Assembly (NCBI GenBank): GCA_047495785.1
Contig: JBLDXI010000007.1
Span: forward strand, 3,286,001 to 3,350,000
Source of the DNA: Lepidodermella squamata
Taxonomy: Eukaryota > Gastrotricha
Length of the DNA stretch: 64,000 nucleotides
Direction of reading: 5' to 3'
Each line of letters opens with the position of its first letter. The stretch's first letter is position 1. Below the pieces are notes generated by a model that searched no databases, was not told the origin of the DNA, and saw only the letters and a list, made by a program, of their open reading frames with translations. Made by a program: the position numbers and the translations under genes. Of the stretch, positions 44,588 to 56,300 are shown piece after piece.

Positions 44588-44686
44588 GAAAAAATATTTG
44601 ACGGCAGTTTTAGGGGTTTTCGCAGGCCCTGATCGCACGATTTTAAAATCCGTTTGTCTTTATCTATCACCGTTAAGGCTGTACGA

Positions 44687-44985
44687 AAACTAGCCGAAAT
44701 CGTCCTATCCGCCCAGCTGATTTCAGGCGATTTTTCGAGCACCCTAATTTCTGTGTCAGGTGCCTTCAGTTTTGGAATTTTCGATTCTTAATTACTCCCA
44801 TGAATGTCCATAAGATCCTCCCTCACTTAATTCACCGAAAAATTCAGTTTGAAAGAGTTTCATAGGTTCAGCATTCAGATCTGAATTCAGCTTTGCCAGT
44901 TTTTGCTCGCGACAGTTTTTGCAGCACATAAATCACGCACTCCGCCTGTATAAGTCCTGGCGGATAGGACGAATTCGGCCGGTTT
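44687..44985. repeat. 299-base inverted-repeat element (MITE-like)
   Basis: The left arm contains GCCGAAATCGTCCTATCCGC (ending 44712) and the right arm its near-perfect inverse, GCGGATAGGACGAATTCGGC (44960-44979). The arms extend to about 29 bases with three mismatches. A third partial copy (CCGAAATCGTCCTTCCCGCC) lies near 45308. No target duplication could be fixed. Confidence 0.6.
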
Positions 44986-45434
44986 GATTGAAGTTCAACA
45001 GAAGTTCGTCATTTTTTATTTTAAAGTCGACAAAATTTACACAGAGGTTAATGAGACTATGGCGGACACGGTGGTACTTTATGTTTGATCAAAAAATGAT
45101 CAGAAACCTATGGAATTTCAAGTTGAAAATAAATCGAAATTTCAATCTCAGGTTGACTATTTTCAAATTGCCTGACCATGCAAGAAAACGGTGTCCTGGT
45201 ATCAAAACCTTGTAGGCAACATCGAAGATCAATATTCCTCAAAACTCAAAAGGGCGATCACGAATTCATCAAATTCAATTTTCTGCGATTTTTAAAAGTC
45301 GAAATTCCGAAATCGTCCTTCCCGCCGTGAAAGAGTTAAGAGAAAGTCCAATTTAAATAATAGATCTTGAGAGTTAGTAGCTGGAGATAAAGTTATTTGA
45401 AGTCTAGGTTATTTATGTGGATAGGAAAACCAAC
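44986..45434. other. Intergenic, no gene seen
   Basis: AT-rich, with the partial repeat copy near 45308. Nothing else recognised. Confidence 0.4.
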
Positions 45435-45931
45435 CTGTAGCCGAAGTCATCGTTACATTACAATTTTCAGTCTGTGTCAAAGTTGGATCAATGTAACAGT
45501 AAGGTCCTGTTGATCGCGATTCCGGATTGCGGCAGTAGTTTCGAGACTCGCTAACCATGCCTCGGGGGAACAGGAAGTGTTTGTACAGATTGGTTGTAAA
45601 ATCTGATGATGTATTGGCCACGCTTGACATGTTTTGCCAGAAAGAGTCTTTGATACCGTGCCCTCGTAGTCGCAGCCACTCGAAGTCAACCGAAGTTCAG
45701 CCTTGTTATCGTTCGGGCAGTTGGATCGAGCGATCAACCTGAAACCCTTGCCTGGATTATTCGAAGTGGCCCTGATGTGCATGACCGCAACACTGCTGTT
45801 CGTTTCGTAGATTTTGCCAGAATTAACACCGTAGGAGCAAAAGCGAGGGTAAGTCAACGTGCCGTCTGTGGCATCCTTGAACTCGACGTAATCAGCGCAG
45901 TTGTCGTTGTAGAGTTGGAAGCCGTCAATCG
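45435..45931 (-). pseudogene. Isolated CUB-kringle exon with a frameshift
   Basis: Bounded by an acceptor (TTTTGCCAG at 45932) and a donor (ACAG then GTTGGT at 45434). The frame from 45931 encodes the second half of a CUB domain (CADYVEFKDATDG, RFCSYGV, SSVAVMHI, GKGFRLIAR) and the start of a kringle (DYEGTVSKTLSGKTCQAW). The kringle end lies in another frame (NYCRNPESRSTGPYCYIDP), so one net single-base shift separates them near 45560-45620. The first CUB half is missing and no partner exon lies nearby. Intact proteins of this kind are extracellular adhesion or receptor proteins. Most likely a stranded, decaying exon. Confidence 0.75.
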
Positions 45932-46319
45932 CTGGCAAAAGAGTAAACAGCTAGCTATCAATAGCGATCTTAGTAATAGCCAGTCCTCCGATTATTTTCG
46001 TGACTCGACAGTGTCTGCCACTGGAAAAAAATGCGAAAAAGTGTACGCCAATTTGAAATTTTTGATTTTTCTTTCGTTTTTTTTCGCTAAGCTGCTGTAG
46101 ATTGGTTCGAAGTTCGCAAAATTCGCGAAACTAGTTAATCGCGATTTAAAATCACAGATGATATTTCCTGAAGCTTAAAGCCTGAAGCTTTCAATGCTGT
46201 TCTAGGGAGTAAGGAGTAAGGTCTTTTATATTGCCTTTTATAAAATCAGGGAAACAAACGAATATGACTGGAATGCGAGCGAAGCGAGCCGATTTTTCGG
46301 CGATTCGCCTCTGAAAATG
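45932..46319. other. Intergenic, no gene seen
   Basis: About 390 bases without recognisable content apart from TTTT-rich runs. Confidence 0.35.
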
Positions 46320-46458
46320 GTTTTAGTTGTAGTCGTAGGCTTAGTTGTGGTTATTGTTGTAGTACTAGTTGATGGGGCTGTAGTCGAAGTCGACGGTGCC
46401 TTGGAAGTCGTCTCGGCTGTTGTTGTGGTAGTCATAGGATTTGTAGTAGTTGTTATCG
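46320..46458 (-). pseudogene. Stray fragment of a chimeric-channel mucin stalk
   Basis: About 139 bases are over 90 percent identical to the stalk of gene B near 20198-20336 (shared run GTTGATGGGGCTGTAGTCGA). It still encodes Thr-rich sequence on the minus strand (PSTSTTAPSTSTTTITTT), without lectin-like module, hinge or channel. It abuts a LINE remnant. Confidence 0.75.
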
Positions 46459-46622
46459 CAAGGTAGTCGAACAAGTGCCTGCGTGCCATGCTTAACGTAC
46501 GCCTCGCTGACCGTGTTCGTATAACCGAACTCGAGCGGCGCTGTCGCCTGCCTAGCCTTTCCGAGTTTTTCTCCCAAGTTCAAGTCCGCTACGCCGATAA
46601 TGATTGCAGACATGTCCTGCTA

Positions 46623-48621
46623 CAGTGCTCCCTCGTTAGTGGCACCCTCTTTAAAAGAACTCCCTCGTTTGTAGACCGTAATTTTGGACCCTGCTAAATA
46701 AATTAGTTGTAAATTTTTAATTTAACAAATAATACTTTTTTGATAGATTAAACAAATTAAGCGTGAAAAATTAAAATAATAAAGCGTTCCTAGAAACCTA
46801 GCGGGGCGTTGTCGTGGTTTTGAGAGATCCAGTTATTTCATGTTTAGTTCAAACGAGTTGAAAGATCATCAGTGCATTAAGCTGTTCTTGTGGCTTTGAA
46901 ATGGCTGTGATTATGCAACAGAGTGTGTGGATTAACTGCCACTGCGAGTCGGTAGATGGTGACATGCGCCCAGAATTTTGCGCCCAGCGTGTTTGCGCCC
47001 ACAAAAATGCGCCCTGACTTTTGCGCCCTGACTACTGCGCCCATAAATTTACGCCTTGACATTTGCGCCCCGACTTTTGCGCCCAGTGTTCTTTCCGCTT
47101 TGCCAATGGCAACTGTTTCATGATGCTCATATCTTCGAGATGTTAGTTAATTTCAAGTTACCGAGGAGGATACAATTTTCCCGGATTCGATTCCATTATT
47201 CACTGCTGATTTTTTGGAATCGAACCCTCGACAAAATCAGCAATTCATTTGAATAACTATAAAAATGCCCGTCAATGTTTCATCTGCTGATTTGCAGATT
47301 TTTCCTCAGGTCAATTGCTGATCAACTATGTAAAAGACTCATCTGAATTGCCCTGATTTTTTATTTTTTAGCGTTTTCCCGGCCTGAAAATCTCTTGAAA
47401 TTGACCAGCATTATTAGCATGATCAAATTAGGATATAAATCGTGTTCTATTAAGGAAACTGTAACTTCAGTTTTTCCCAATTTTGTTCCCGGCTGTGTTG
47501 CGTAATCATGAAGAATCGCGTCCTTGTTTTAAGATTTATTTTAATTTCGATACATGGATTTATTCTCATGAAATTAGTCCGATTTTATTCGTTCTAGTTG
47601 TCCTGAGTTATTGGAATTATTAGCCGATTTTCGATAGTCGATAGGCCTGATCTAACATGAAACTGGCTGCCACTACGATTTCATTGCTCAACGCTTTGGC
47701 AATTTTACGGGTTTTTTCACAACTTTTAATCATTCGATTTTGACTTTGAAAATCGCAACATCCCGAGGAGGGGCGGCGGGAGCTTCTGCCCGATTATTTA
47801 CCTTGCCCTGATCTTAATAGGCCAACCTTAATCTGAACCACACGTCTTATGCCTTGAAATGGGTCCGTGATTGCTCAATGCCAAATATTCGATGAATTTA
47901 AAAAAGTAAAAGCCAGGTTAACCGCGAAAAAATTATCGAAAATACATTTTCCATCCTAATTGTTTCACATTTCCACTGTGCCTATAGCGCCGCCCGGCGG
48001 AGGGCCTATTATAAATAAAACTAACACATGCTAATTGTTTCAAATTTCATATTATTTTTCAAATAATTCTGCGAATTTTAGGCGAAGCATGAGTTCGGAA
48101 TTGAACACTGCATTATCTTGAGAATGTTTGGCTGAATTTGCTGGTGATTTATTCAGAAGTATTCTGGTCAATCTTGCCCGAGGTGATTTATTTTTTAAGC
48201 TGTGATTTTCAAATGAAATTTGTTTGCGGGATCGGACGAGCTGAGCATTTTTGAAGTAAATTGAAATAATGAGATTCCAGGTTTTTTTTCGTTAAGTTAT
48301 CCCCAGGCAAAGACTTAAAACCAGAGTAAACAAGGCCAAACAGTCAAATCAAAACCGCCCTGGCAAATAAGAATAAAAGCTTGGCGAGGAACTTCTGATT
48401 CATAGTGTTGTTGTTTCACAGGCTTCAGCGAGCGAAATTTGTAATGACACGTAATCCGTAATCCGTGTCCGTCTCTTTCTGCGCGTTGGCATGGCAACTG
48501 TCTTAAGACGTAGAAACGGTCTATTTTCCTCCTGCATTCATTTACAGCCCTCGTTATAGCTTTCCCTTGTTTAAAGACCGGGTCTGGCTCCCGAACCAGT
48601 GCTTTTATCGAGGGAGCACTG
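46623..48621 (+). mobile_element. pogo/Tigger-like non-autonomous transposon, copy 2
   Basis: 1999 bases with inverted CAGTGCTCCCTCG termini and TA duplications at 46621-46622 and 48622-48623. Same orientation as copy 1. It interrupts a LINE frame that is continuous when the element and one TA are ignored, which fixes both ends. It has gained a GCGCCC tandem repeat (46964-47086) absent from copies 1 and 3. Confidence 0.9.
46964..47086 (+). repeat. Imperfect tandem repeat of TTTGCGCCC units
   Basis: Eight or so units of about 13-17 bases built on (TGACT)TTTGCGCCC, lying inside copy 2 of the pogo-like element. Units vary in the spacer but keep GCGCCC. Confidence 0.75.
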
Positions 48622-49237
48622 TACTTCGCGAGCAGATCGAAAGCGTCCGCTTACGTCCGCCAACGACGATGAAGTCGCCAGTCGTTGTTCTCCATGACTG
48701 CCTGTCGTCGGACCCGCTCCTTCTCTTCGTGTCCTAATCTCCCTGTTTATGTTATATCCGTTTATAATTCATGTCCGCGGTCTCCTATTCCGCCGTGCTT
48801 CACGCTTATTTCTGTCTTCTCACCTTATCTACCACCAGCATTCCTCTTATCCTTCACCTTCTCCCTGATCGTAGCCTTCGCACCTAACGCAGCCGATTAT
48901 CTCGCTCATATAGTGTAGTCCGTAGCACTGTCTAAGACATGCGCGTCCCCGTTGTGCCGGCGCCTTATTTGTCATGTGTGTTTGTTGTTGTTGGTTTTAT
49001 TTTGCTTTTAAATTTATTAACTGTACATGTCGAATAAGGACAATAAAAAAGATTTTCGTTCGTTCGCTAAGTGTGGTTAAGTGTGGTAGAGATGAAAAGC
49101 AGATCAAATAAGTTAATCCATGATAGTCGTCCCTGGAAAGATTCCTTTCACCTCACAGATTTTTCATCCCGGGGGAAGAAACAGTTCCTACTATGAAATG
49201 GGTAGTCATTAATGGGTAGTAGCGAGACGCTTAGAGT

Positions 49238-51825
49238 TTAGTTGGCTGAGAAAGCGACAAATGATGCATAAGCATTCACTGCAAGGAATGTATCCATTGT
49301 GAACAGGAAAGCAGCTAGATCAAAGGCTCGGGCGATGCTGAGAGGTTTCAAACAAGAAGGCAACTGTCGCCGTCGATACATCATCCACGGATAGCGAATC
49401 GTCATAGCGTACATTACTGCTTCGTAAAACGCGACGCCACCAGTTAATCCAGCCATAATCAAAATATACTCAGCCATCAGGACAGATTCAGACGTTTCGG
49501 GGATCAGTTGCATAACATCAGATACAATAACGATCAAACTCAAGAGTAGGGTAGCTGAGAAGGCTGCTCGATCAGGCACATTCGGCTGGAATAGCAACGA
49601 CCCAAATACCAGCAATAGAAGGATCAGTGACGGTGCAAGGTTGTTCACTAAATATTGGCCGGATTTTCGAGAAAATGTGACTGTGAATCGAGCGTATCCG
49701 GATGTCTGCTTCTTCCGCATAAGAGACCTCGTTGTTCCATACATCGAGCTAGAGGATTCCAAGTTCCACATTTCGCTCTCGAACGAGCCATCAAAAGCCA
49801 GCTGAGTCCCACTGACATTCAAAAACAAATCAGATTCCTCGAGGACAAATGTGAAATCACATTGTTGCGAGTCGAACGGGAATTTACGAAGTTTCAAGAG
49901 ACACTGAGCATTCAAGATGCCGAAACGTAACCAGTGGAAAAACAAGGTACGATTGGGCGCTGTTGGGTAGAAAACAATCTGAATCTGTTCTCGAAACCCG
50001 GTCTGCATGTATATATCTGTGGACGTGTTGGCAAATCGGAGGAAAGGAGTCCATACATCGCTCCTATCCACGGTGTAGATGCGCTCTGGATCTGAAACTC
50101 CGGGCGCTGTAATGTCAGCTGGACAAGACGTAACAGCCCATTGAACCAGCAGGCAACCGCCAACGGATATCTCGCGAGCTTTGGCGTCAATATCGACCAA
50201 ACGCTGCATTTCCAGGGTGACGAAGACTTGTGTTCCAAAAGATGGAGATCTTCATTAAAACAGAAATAGTTCATTACATTTCATCATCGAAAACTTACTT
50301 AGCCAGGGGACTTATGGATTTGCAAGGCTTCATATCCTGCGTAGATATTTTAGGCAGAATATTGCCATCTATCATCTCCGGAATGGGAAATTTATAGTCG
50401 TTTGACTCGAAATCGTAGGTAGCTGCGGCCTTTGTAGTTGATACAACTTCAATTGAAGTACTGGTCGCAGAAGATGACGTCTCTGTGGTAGTCGAAGAGC
50501 TAGTGGGCATACTCGTTGAAGTTGTGGATGAACTCGTTGTTGATCTCAACGTTGAGAAACTAAACGCAGCTGTACTGCTTGATCGGCTCGGGCTTGATTG
50601 AGTTGTAGTCGGAAGCGTTGTAGTGGTGGTTGTAGTGGCTGTTGTTGAAGGCGATGTAGATGTCGTAGGGACGGTTGTGGTGGAAGTTGTAGGCTTAGTA
50701 GTCGTAGTTGTTGATGTACTGATTGAAGGTGTCGTAGAAGTCGTAGAAGCCGTTGTAGTCGTAGTTGTAGGCATAGTAGAAGTAGTTGTTGTTGTAGTCG
50801 TAATCGTAGTGCTCGATGTCGAAGGACTTGATGCGAGAGTCCAGAATCGAAAGTTCTTCATATTATAGTAGCCGTGATCGTAGCTGCAGAATGTCATCGC
50901 TCGCAGCTTAACATTCCCAGTGGCTAAGGTAGTTTGGAATCCAGTGATGCTCACGTCGCTAAAACACGTAGAGACCTGAGAGCTCGTAGGGGACGCGATC
51001 CCAACAGACAACTTATCACCGTAAACTTGAATGATCAATTTGTAATCCACGTTTCCGGTCGAATCGAGGATACCTCCGCCACAGCCAGGCGATGACGTTG
51101 CCGCAAGGGGTGAGCATGGCAGGTTGCAAGTAGTGGATGTTGGTGAGGTTGTATGCCAAGCATAGGCTATTCCGTTGGGCTTCAGCTCTTGAAATACGCT
51201 CAGTCCCTGAACGTTTTCAATTTGATCAAAGCAGCCGCTGTACGAGGCTGTGATCAACTTACATCATAAAAAACAGTTCGTGGTCAAATTTAACTAACCG
51301 GGGTAAGTAGGCGAAACACTCGAGAAAACCATTGCGAGCCAAGCTCTTGAAGAAGCATTGTTGCTTGCACTGTAAATTGCCGTTATATCCATTTCAGCCC
51401 GCCAGTTTAGAGTAGTCGAATCAATGTACTTTTATTAAAAAGGTGAACTCTTCAGTGATGTATAAAAAGCCCTTTCGCACATCGGTTGGGCTTACGCTTA
51501 CCTGGTCTGAAGAGATTCTGCCGTAGTCAGACGTATCGCCAATGTCTCCAATTTGATACGCGTTGCCCAAATCAGTGGCATAATCATACAACGACAGTGT
51601 CATAGACTGCGAAATGCTCAAATCCGATTGATCAAATGAAAATGCAGATTGGTAAGATGCGGTTCCCGCATACATGTAGGGCAAAGGGAAGCTCGTAACG
51701 TCGGGAGTTGGTGTAACCGCCTCACCTATAACCTTATTGAATATAAACTAAAACGCAAATCCTAGCTGTAACCTACCTATCCAAACGATGCAGGACGCTA
51801 TCGTCAGCGAAATGAGTAGATTCAT
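49238..51825 (-). CDS. Chimeric lectin-like/mucin-stalk Cys-loop channel (gene E)
   Basis: Exons 51825-51777, 51725-51502, 51428-51299, 51247-50299 and 50249-49238 give 787 residues. Signal peptide MNLLISLTIASCIVW leads to the lectin-like module, a stalk of about 136 Thr/Ser residues, hinge NFPIPEMIDGNILPKIS-type (here KFPIPEMIDGNILPK) and an intact channel exon: VWTPFLRFAN, Cys-loop CLLKLRKFPFDSQQC, M1 after RKSGQYLVN, pore PDRAAFSATLLLSL with Val instead of Gln or Glu at 15'. The short M3-M4 loop ends in SIARAFDLAAF. The fragment at 32.1 kb derives from a close relative of this gene. Confidence 0.92.
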
Positions 51826-51884
51826 AGCTCGTGATACTTTCGTAAAACCCAAGCTTCATGTAATGACTGCTGTCATTCAGAACT

Positions 51885-51985
51885 GTGTCGCTTGCGCTTA
51901 TGGTTTAAATTTTTAATAGCCGCCATTAGTGCTGGGTTCTGGATTGGTCAGGCAATCAATTAAATTAGCTATTTTTTGAGCGTCT
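51885..51985 (-). promoter_or_regulatory. Shared upstream block of the chimeric genes (E copy)
   Basis: GCCGCCATTAGTGC, GGCAATCAATTAAATTAGC and TATTTTTTGAGCG in order. The last differs from the consensus by two bases, about 145 bases upstream of the ATG. Confidence 0.45.
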
Positions 51986-53347
51986 GATCCTGTTGTCTGG
52001 CTTTCATTGGCTGCGTTCCAACAGACATACGCTTTTTGTTATCGCCCCATCACGCACTTCGCTGAATGCTTTCAGCAATCAGCCTCTCCTATTAACTATT
52101 AATCAACAAACGTCTGTGCAGACAATTAAAAATAAAGCAGGTGAAGCCGAGTAAGCAATGGGATGGCAATTTCTCCCCTCCTGACTTCCATCCTGACTTC
52201 CAGACAAATGCATACCTTCGCGTTCTACAGGGCATGCGTTCTCTAAAACTCAATAGCCATCGGTGTGTATTCCGCCAAGAACGAAGCTTTCAAATGAGTA
52301 TGAGTAAGAGTAGGTATGGAATGGGTAAGAGTAGGTATGGAAACAGTCGCCACTCGTTAGATTGTTCGGACCATATATACACCACAGCATCTTCGCAGCT
52401 TTAGAAAAAAAAGGAAATCCAGCGAAAATTTCTTTTAATTACAGAATGAACACATACGCTGTTCGCTTGTTACAATGCAGTGCAACTCCGATCATTTTAG
52501 AATCTCAATCGTCATCATTTTCATGGGTATGGAATGCAGCTTTTTCTAGACTCACTGTGATATCATCTAGATTAATTTGTCTGATTAACGAGAAGCAACA
52601 TGAGCTTCAATGTCCTACGTTTTGTTGGTTAGTTCACTTTTACTTGACTTGACTTGACTTGACTGTTCCACTCGGGATTTGTAAAATTCGGGGTTGGTAA
52701 ATTTTAGAAATAACAGTACACTTTATTCAACAATATCGACGCGATTATGCAATTACTAACATCAAACACGGCAACCCAGACCTCACGAACGAAAAGTGAG
52801 AAATTTCTGAATAAAAAACTCTTTGCGACACAGGATACAGGATACAAGAGTTAAAGGCAATTCGCAAAATCATTACTTATGCTTGTTGACGCACAATTCC
52901 ATTAAAATGTGCATAAAAAGTCGTTAGCGACAAAGCAACCGCTTTACACTTGATATATTATTCATTGAAAGTACGTACGACACTTGAAGGTAACAGCTAA
53001 TAAAGATCAGTACGATTAGTGCTCAAAAATGCCGAGCGTACTAACTCATTACGTTGGGCTCCTTAAAATGCGATCGTATGAGTAATAAAATTGATTGCTT
53101 TGGCGCGTCGCGTGAAAGAAAAATTGGGTGAACTAAAAAAAACTACAGAATAAATGATAAATTTTAACGATAGTAAGACTAAAACAGGGGTGACGCTTTT
53201 ATGGATCTAGTCTGCGATCTTGGCATTTAGCATGAGTTGCACTGATTGACGCCGTCCGCAAGAAAGGGCTGCTGGTCATTAGCAAGATGTGATTAGTAAC
53301 AGTGGAACAAAGTGATGAGCTCTTTCTGTTTGAGACGGTTTCAATTA
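51986..53347. other. Intergenic; duplicate of the region upstream of B
   Basis: About 1.36 kb. 52380-52760 parallels 21840-22210: a signal-peptide-like frame after TTTAATTACAG at 52446 (deleted relative to 21909), then ATTCGGGGTTGGTA and an ACACTTTATTCA-like stretch. GAGTAAGAGTAGGTATGGAA is repeated in tandem near 52300-52340. 53240-53347 is the 3' flank shared with D. No intact gene. Confidence 0.45.
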
Positions 53348-56300
53348 CTATCCGAATGCAACAACTACAGCGTAAACATTGAGTGTTAAAAAAATGTCTA
53401 CGGCTACGAAGAAGGCCACCAAGTCCATGGCTCGAACGCAGCTAATGCAAGCTTTTGTCGAAAACAATTCTGTCTTCTTTTTCATAGCTTCAGGGTAGTG
53501 ATAGATCAGGGCGACTAAAATTGCCTGGTACAGAGTTATCATCCCGGACAATCCACACAGAACTAATATATACTCGGCAAGCAAAACACGCTCAGACGTC
53601 TCGGGAATTTGATTCATAATGCCCGATTGAAGCACAATCATACTCAACAGCAAGCAAACAGAGAAAGATGCCCGATCAGAATTATCAGGCTGAAAAATCA
53701 GTGACGCGAAGGCTAAAGTTGCAAGTAGAAGACCTGGGCCCAGTAAGTTGATCAAATATGGCGTCGGCTTTCGTGAGAAATCAACCGTGAATCGAACAAA
53801 GCTCGACGTTTGATTCTTGCGAAGTAGCGATTTTGTTATTCCAAAACGAGATGCAGTAGAATCGAGCCGCCACATCTCGCTTTCGAATGACTCGCCAAAG
53901 TCAAGGTCAGACCCTGCAACTTCGAGGAATCGATCAGACTCCTCGAAGATGAACGTGAAATCACATCGCTGCGAGTCGAAGGGGAATTTCCTCAATTTCA
54001 GTTGACACTGAGCAGTTAGGATGCCAAATCGCAGCCAGTGGAAAAACAGCGTTCTATTCGGCGAAGTTGGGTAGTAGACGATTTGAACTTGCTCCCGGAA
54101 GCTTTCTTGCATATAGATGTCAGTTGAGGTGTTGGCGAAACGGAGATAGGGCACCCAGACCTGAGCCCTATCGATTGTATACACACGCTCAGCCGCATCG
54201 ACATTCGGAGCTGTCACTTCTTGTGGACAATTCGAAACCATCCATTGTAGCGTCAAGCTTCCTCCCACAGAGATCTCCCTAGCTTTAGCGTCGATATCGA
54301 TTAAACGATAGAACTCGAGCGTCACGTATATTTTTGTTCCAGGGTAGGGGGATCTTAAAAACAAAAAATGATTACAGTGCTCCCTCGATAAAAGCACTGG
54401 GTCGGGAGCCAGACCCGGTCTTTTAACAAGGGAAAGCTATAACGAGGGCTGTAATTGAATGCAGAAGCTAAAAATAGACCGTTTCTAAGCCTTAAGACAG
54501 TTGCCATGCCAACGCGCAGAAAGAGACGGACACGCATTACGTGTCATTACAAATTTCGCTCGCTGAAGGCTGTGAAACAATAACACTATGAATCATAAGT
54601 TCGTCGCCAAGTTTTTATTCTTATTTGCCAAGGCGGTTTTGATTTGACTAGCTGGCCTTGTGTTTTTACTCCGATTTTAAGTCCTGCCTGGGGTTAACGA
54701 ACTCAGAATTAAAAAAAACCTGGAATCTATTTATTTCAATTTACTTCAAAAATGTTCAGCTCGTCCGATTTCGCAAACAAATTTCATTTGAAATTACAGC
54801 TTAAAAAATCAATCACCTTGGTCAAGATTTACCAGAATACTTCTGAATTAATCAACAGCAAATTCTGCCAAGATCCAAGATAATGCAGTGTTCAATTCAG
54901 AACTCATGCTTCCCCTATAATTCGTGGAATTATTTAAAAAATAATATGAAAATTGAAACAATTAAGATGAAATATGTATTTTCGATAATTTTTTCGTGGT
55001 TAACCTGACTTTTTCTTTTTTAAATTCATCGAATTAATGTCATTGAGCAAACACGGACCGATTTCAAGGCATAAGACGTGTGGTTCCGTCGAGAGGGAAC
55101 TATTCGATAGGTGTTTCGATTGAATGGAATAAATTTGAATCTTCTCAGGCGTGATTTCGTTTTCATTCGACTGGCCTGTTAAGATCAGAGCAAGGTAAAA
55201 AATCGGGCAGAAGCTCCCGCCGCCCCTCCTCGGGATGTTGCGATTTTCAAAGTAAAAATCGAATGATTAAAAGTTGTGGAAAAACCCGTAAAATTGCCAA
55301 GGCGTTGAGCAATGAAATCGTAGAGTAGTGGCAGCCAGTTTCGTGTTAGATCAGGCCTATCGACTATCGAAAATCGACTTTTAATTCCGATAACTCAGGA
55401 CAACTGGAACGAATGAAATCGGTCTAATTTTATGAGAATAAATCCATGTATCGAAATTAAAATAAATCTTGAAACAAGGACGTGATTCTTCATGATCACG
55501 CAACACAGCCGGGAACAAAATTGGGAAAAACTGAAGTTTCAGTTTCCTTAAAAAACACGATTTATACCCTTATTTGATCATGCTAATAATGCTGGTAAAT
55601 TTCAAGAGATTTTCTGGCCGGGAATAAGCTAAAAAAATGAAAAATCAGGGCAATTCAGATGAGTCTTTCTGTTTTTTGTTGATCAGCAATTGACCTGAGG
55701 AAAAATCTGCAAATCAAGAAGAAGATTGATGGGCATTTTTAAAGTTATTGAAATGAATTGCTGATTTTGTCTGATAAACTGGCGTAATTTCTGATGGAAA
55801 AGTTTAACTAAAAAGCAAGACGAGTCGCAGCACGACTTGAGTGGCAGCTAATCCACACACTCTGTTGCATAATCGAAGTCATTTCAAAACCACAAGAACA
55901 TCCTAATGCACTGATGATCTTTCAACTCGTTTGAACTAAACTTGAAATAACTGGATCTCTCAAAACCACGACAACGCGCCGCTAGGTTTCTAGGAACGCT
56001 TTATTATTTTAATTTTTCACGCTTAATTTTTTTAATCTATCAAAAAATTATTATTTGTTTAATTAAAAAATTACAAGTAATTTATTTAGCAGGGTCCAAA
56101 ATTACGGTCTACAAACGAGGGAGTTCTTTTAAGGAGGGTGCCACTAACGAGGGAGCACTGTATCTGTAAATACTGTAGAAGCTACCAACCTGGCATTTGG
56201 GTTAATGAACATACAAGGCATTAGGTCCGAGACAGAAATGAGAGGGATGAAATTGCCCTCGATGAGATCGGGAATCGGGAAGCTTGAGCTGTTTGATGCA

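Larger units (their letters stand above)
46460..48950 (+). pseudogene. LINE C-terminal remnant split by a transposon
   Basis: The left part (46460-46622) encodes CLRAMLNVRLADRVRI, then LERRCRLPSLSEFFSQVQVRYA, the pattern 'CLRxILxIRWQDRVxNTEVLxRxGLPS' of the end of many LINE proteins. The frame resumes after copy 2 of the pogo-like element at 48624 (LREQIESVRLRPPTT) and continues to about 48740. A 3' tail with GACAATAAAAAAGATTTTCG near 49042 may be its terminus. Confidence 0.6.

Noticed and set aside
47170-47225. GGATTCGATTCC looked like a tRNA B box
   Set aside because: No A box or cloverleaf can be drawn around it.
48685-48918. 77-codon hydrophobic frame after transposon copy 2
   Set aside because: Out of the LINE frame and without similarity; lies in the 3' part of the retrotransposon remnant.
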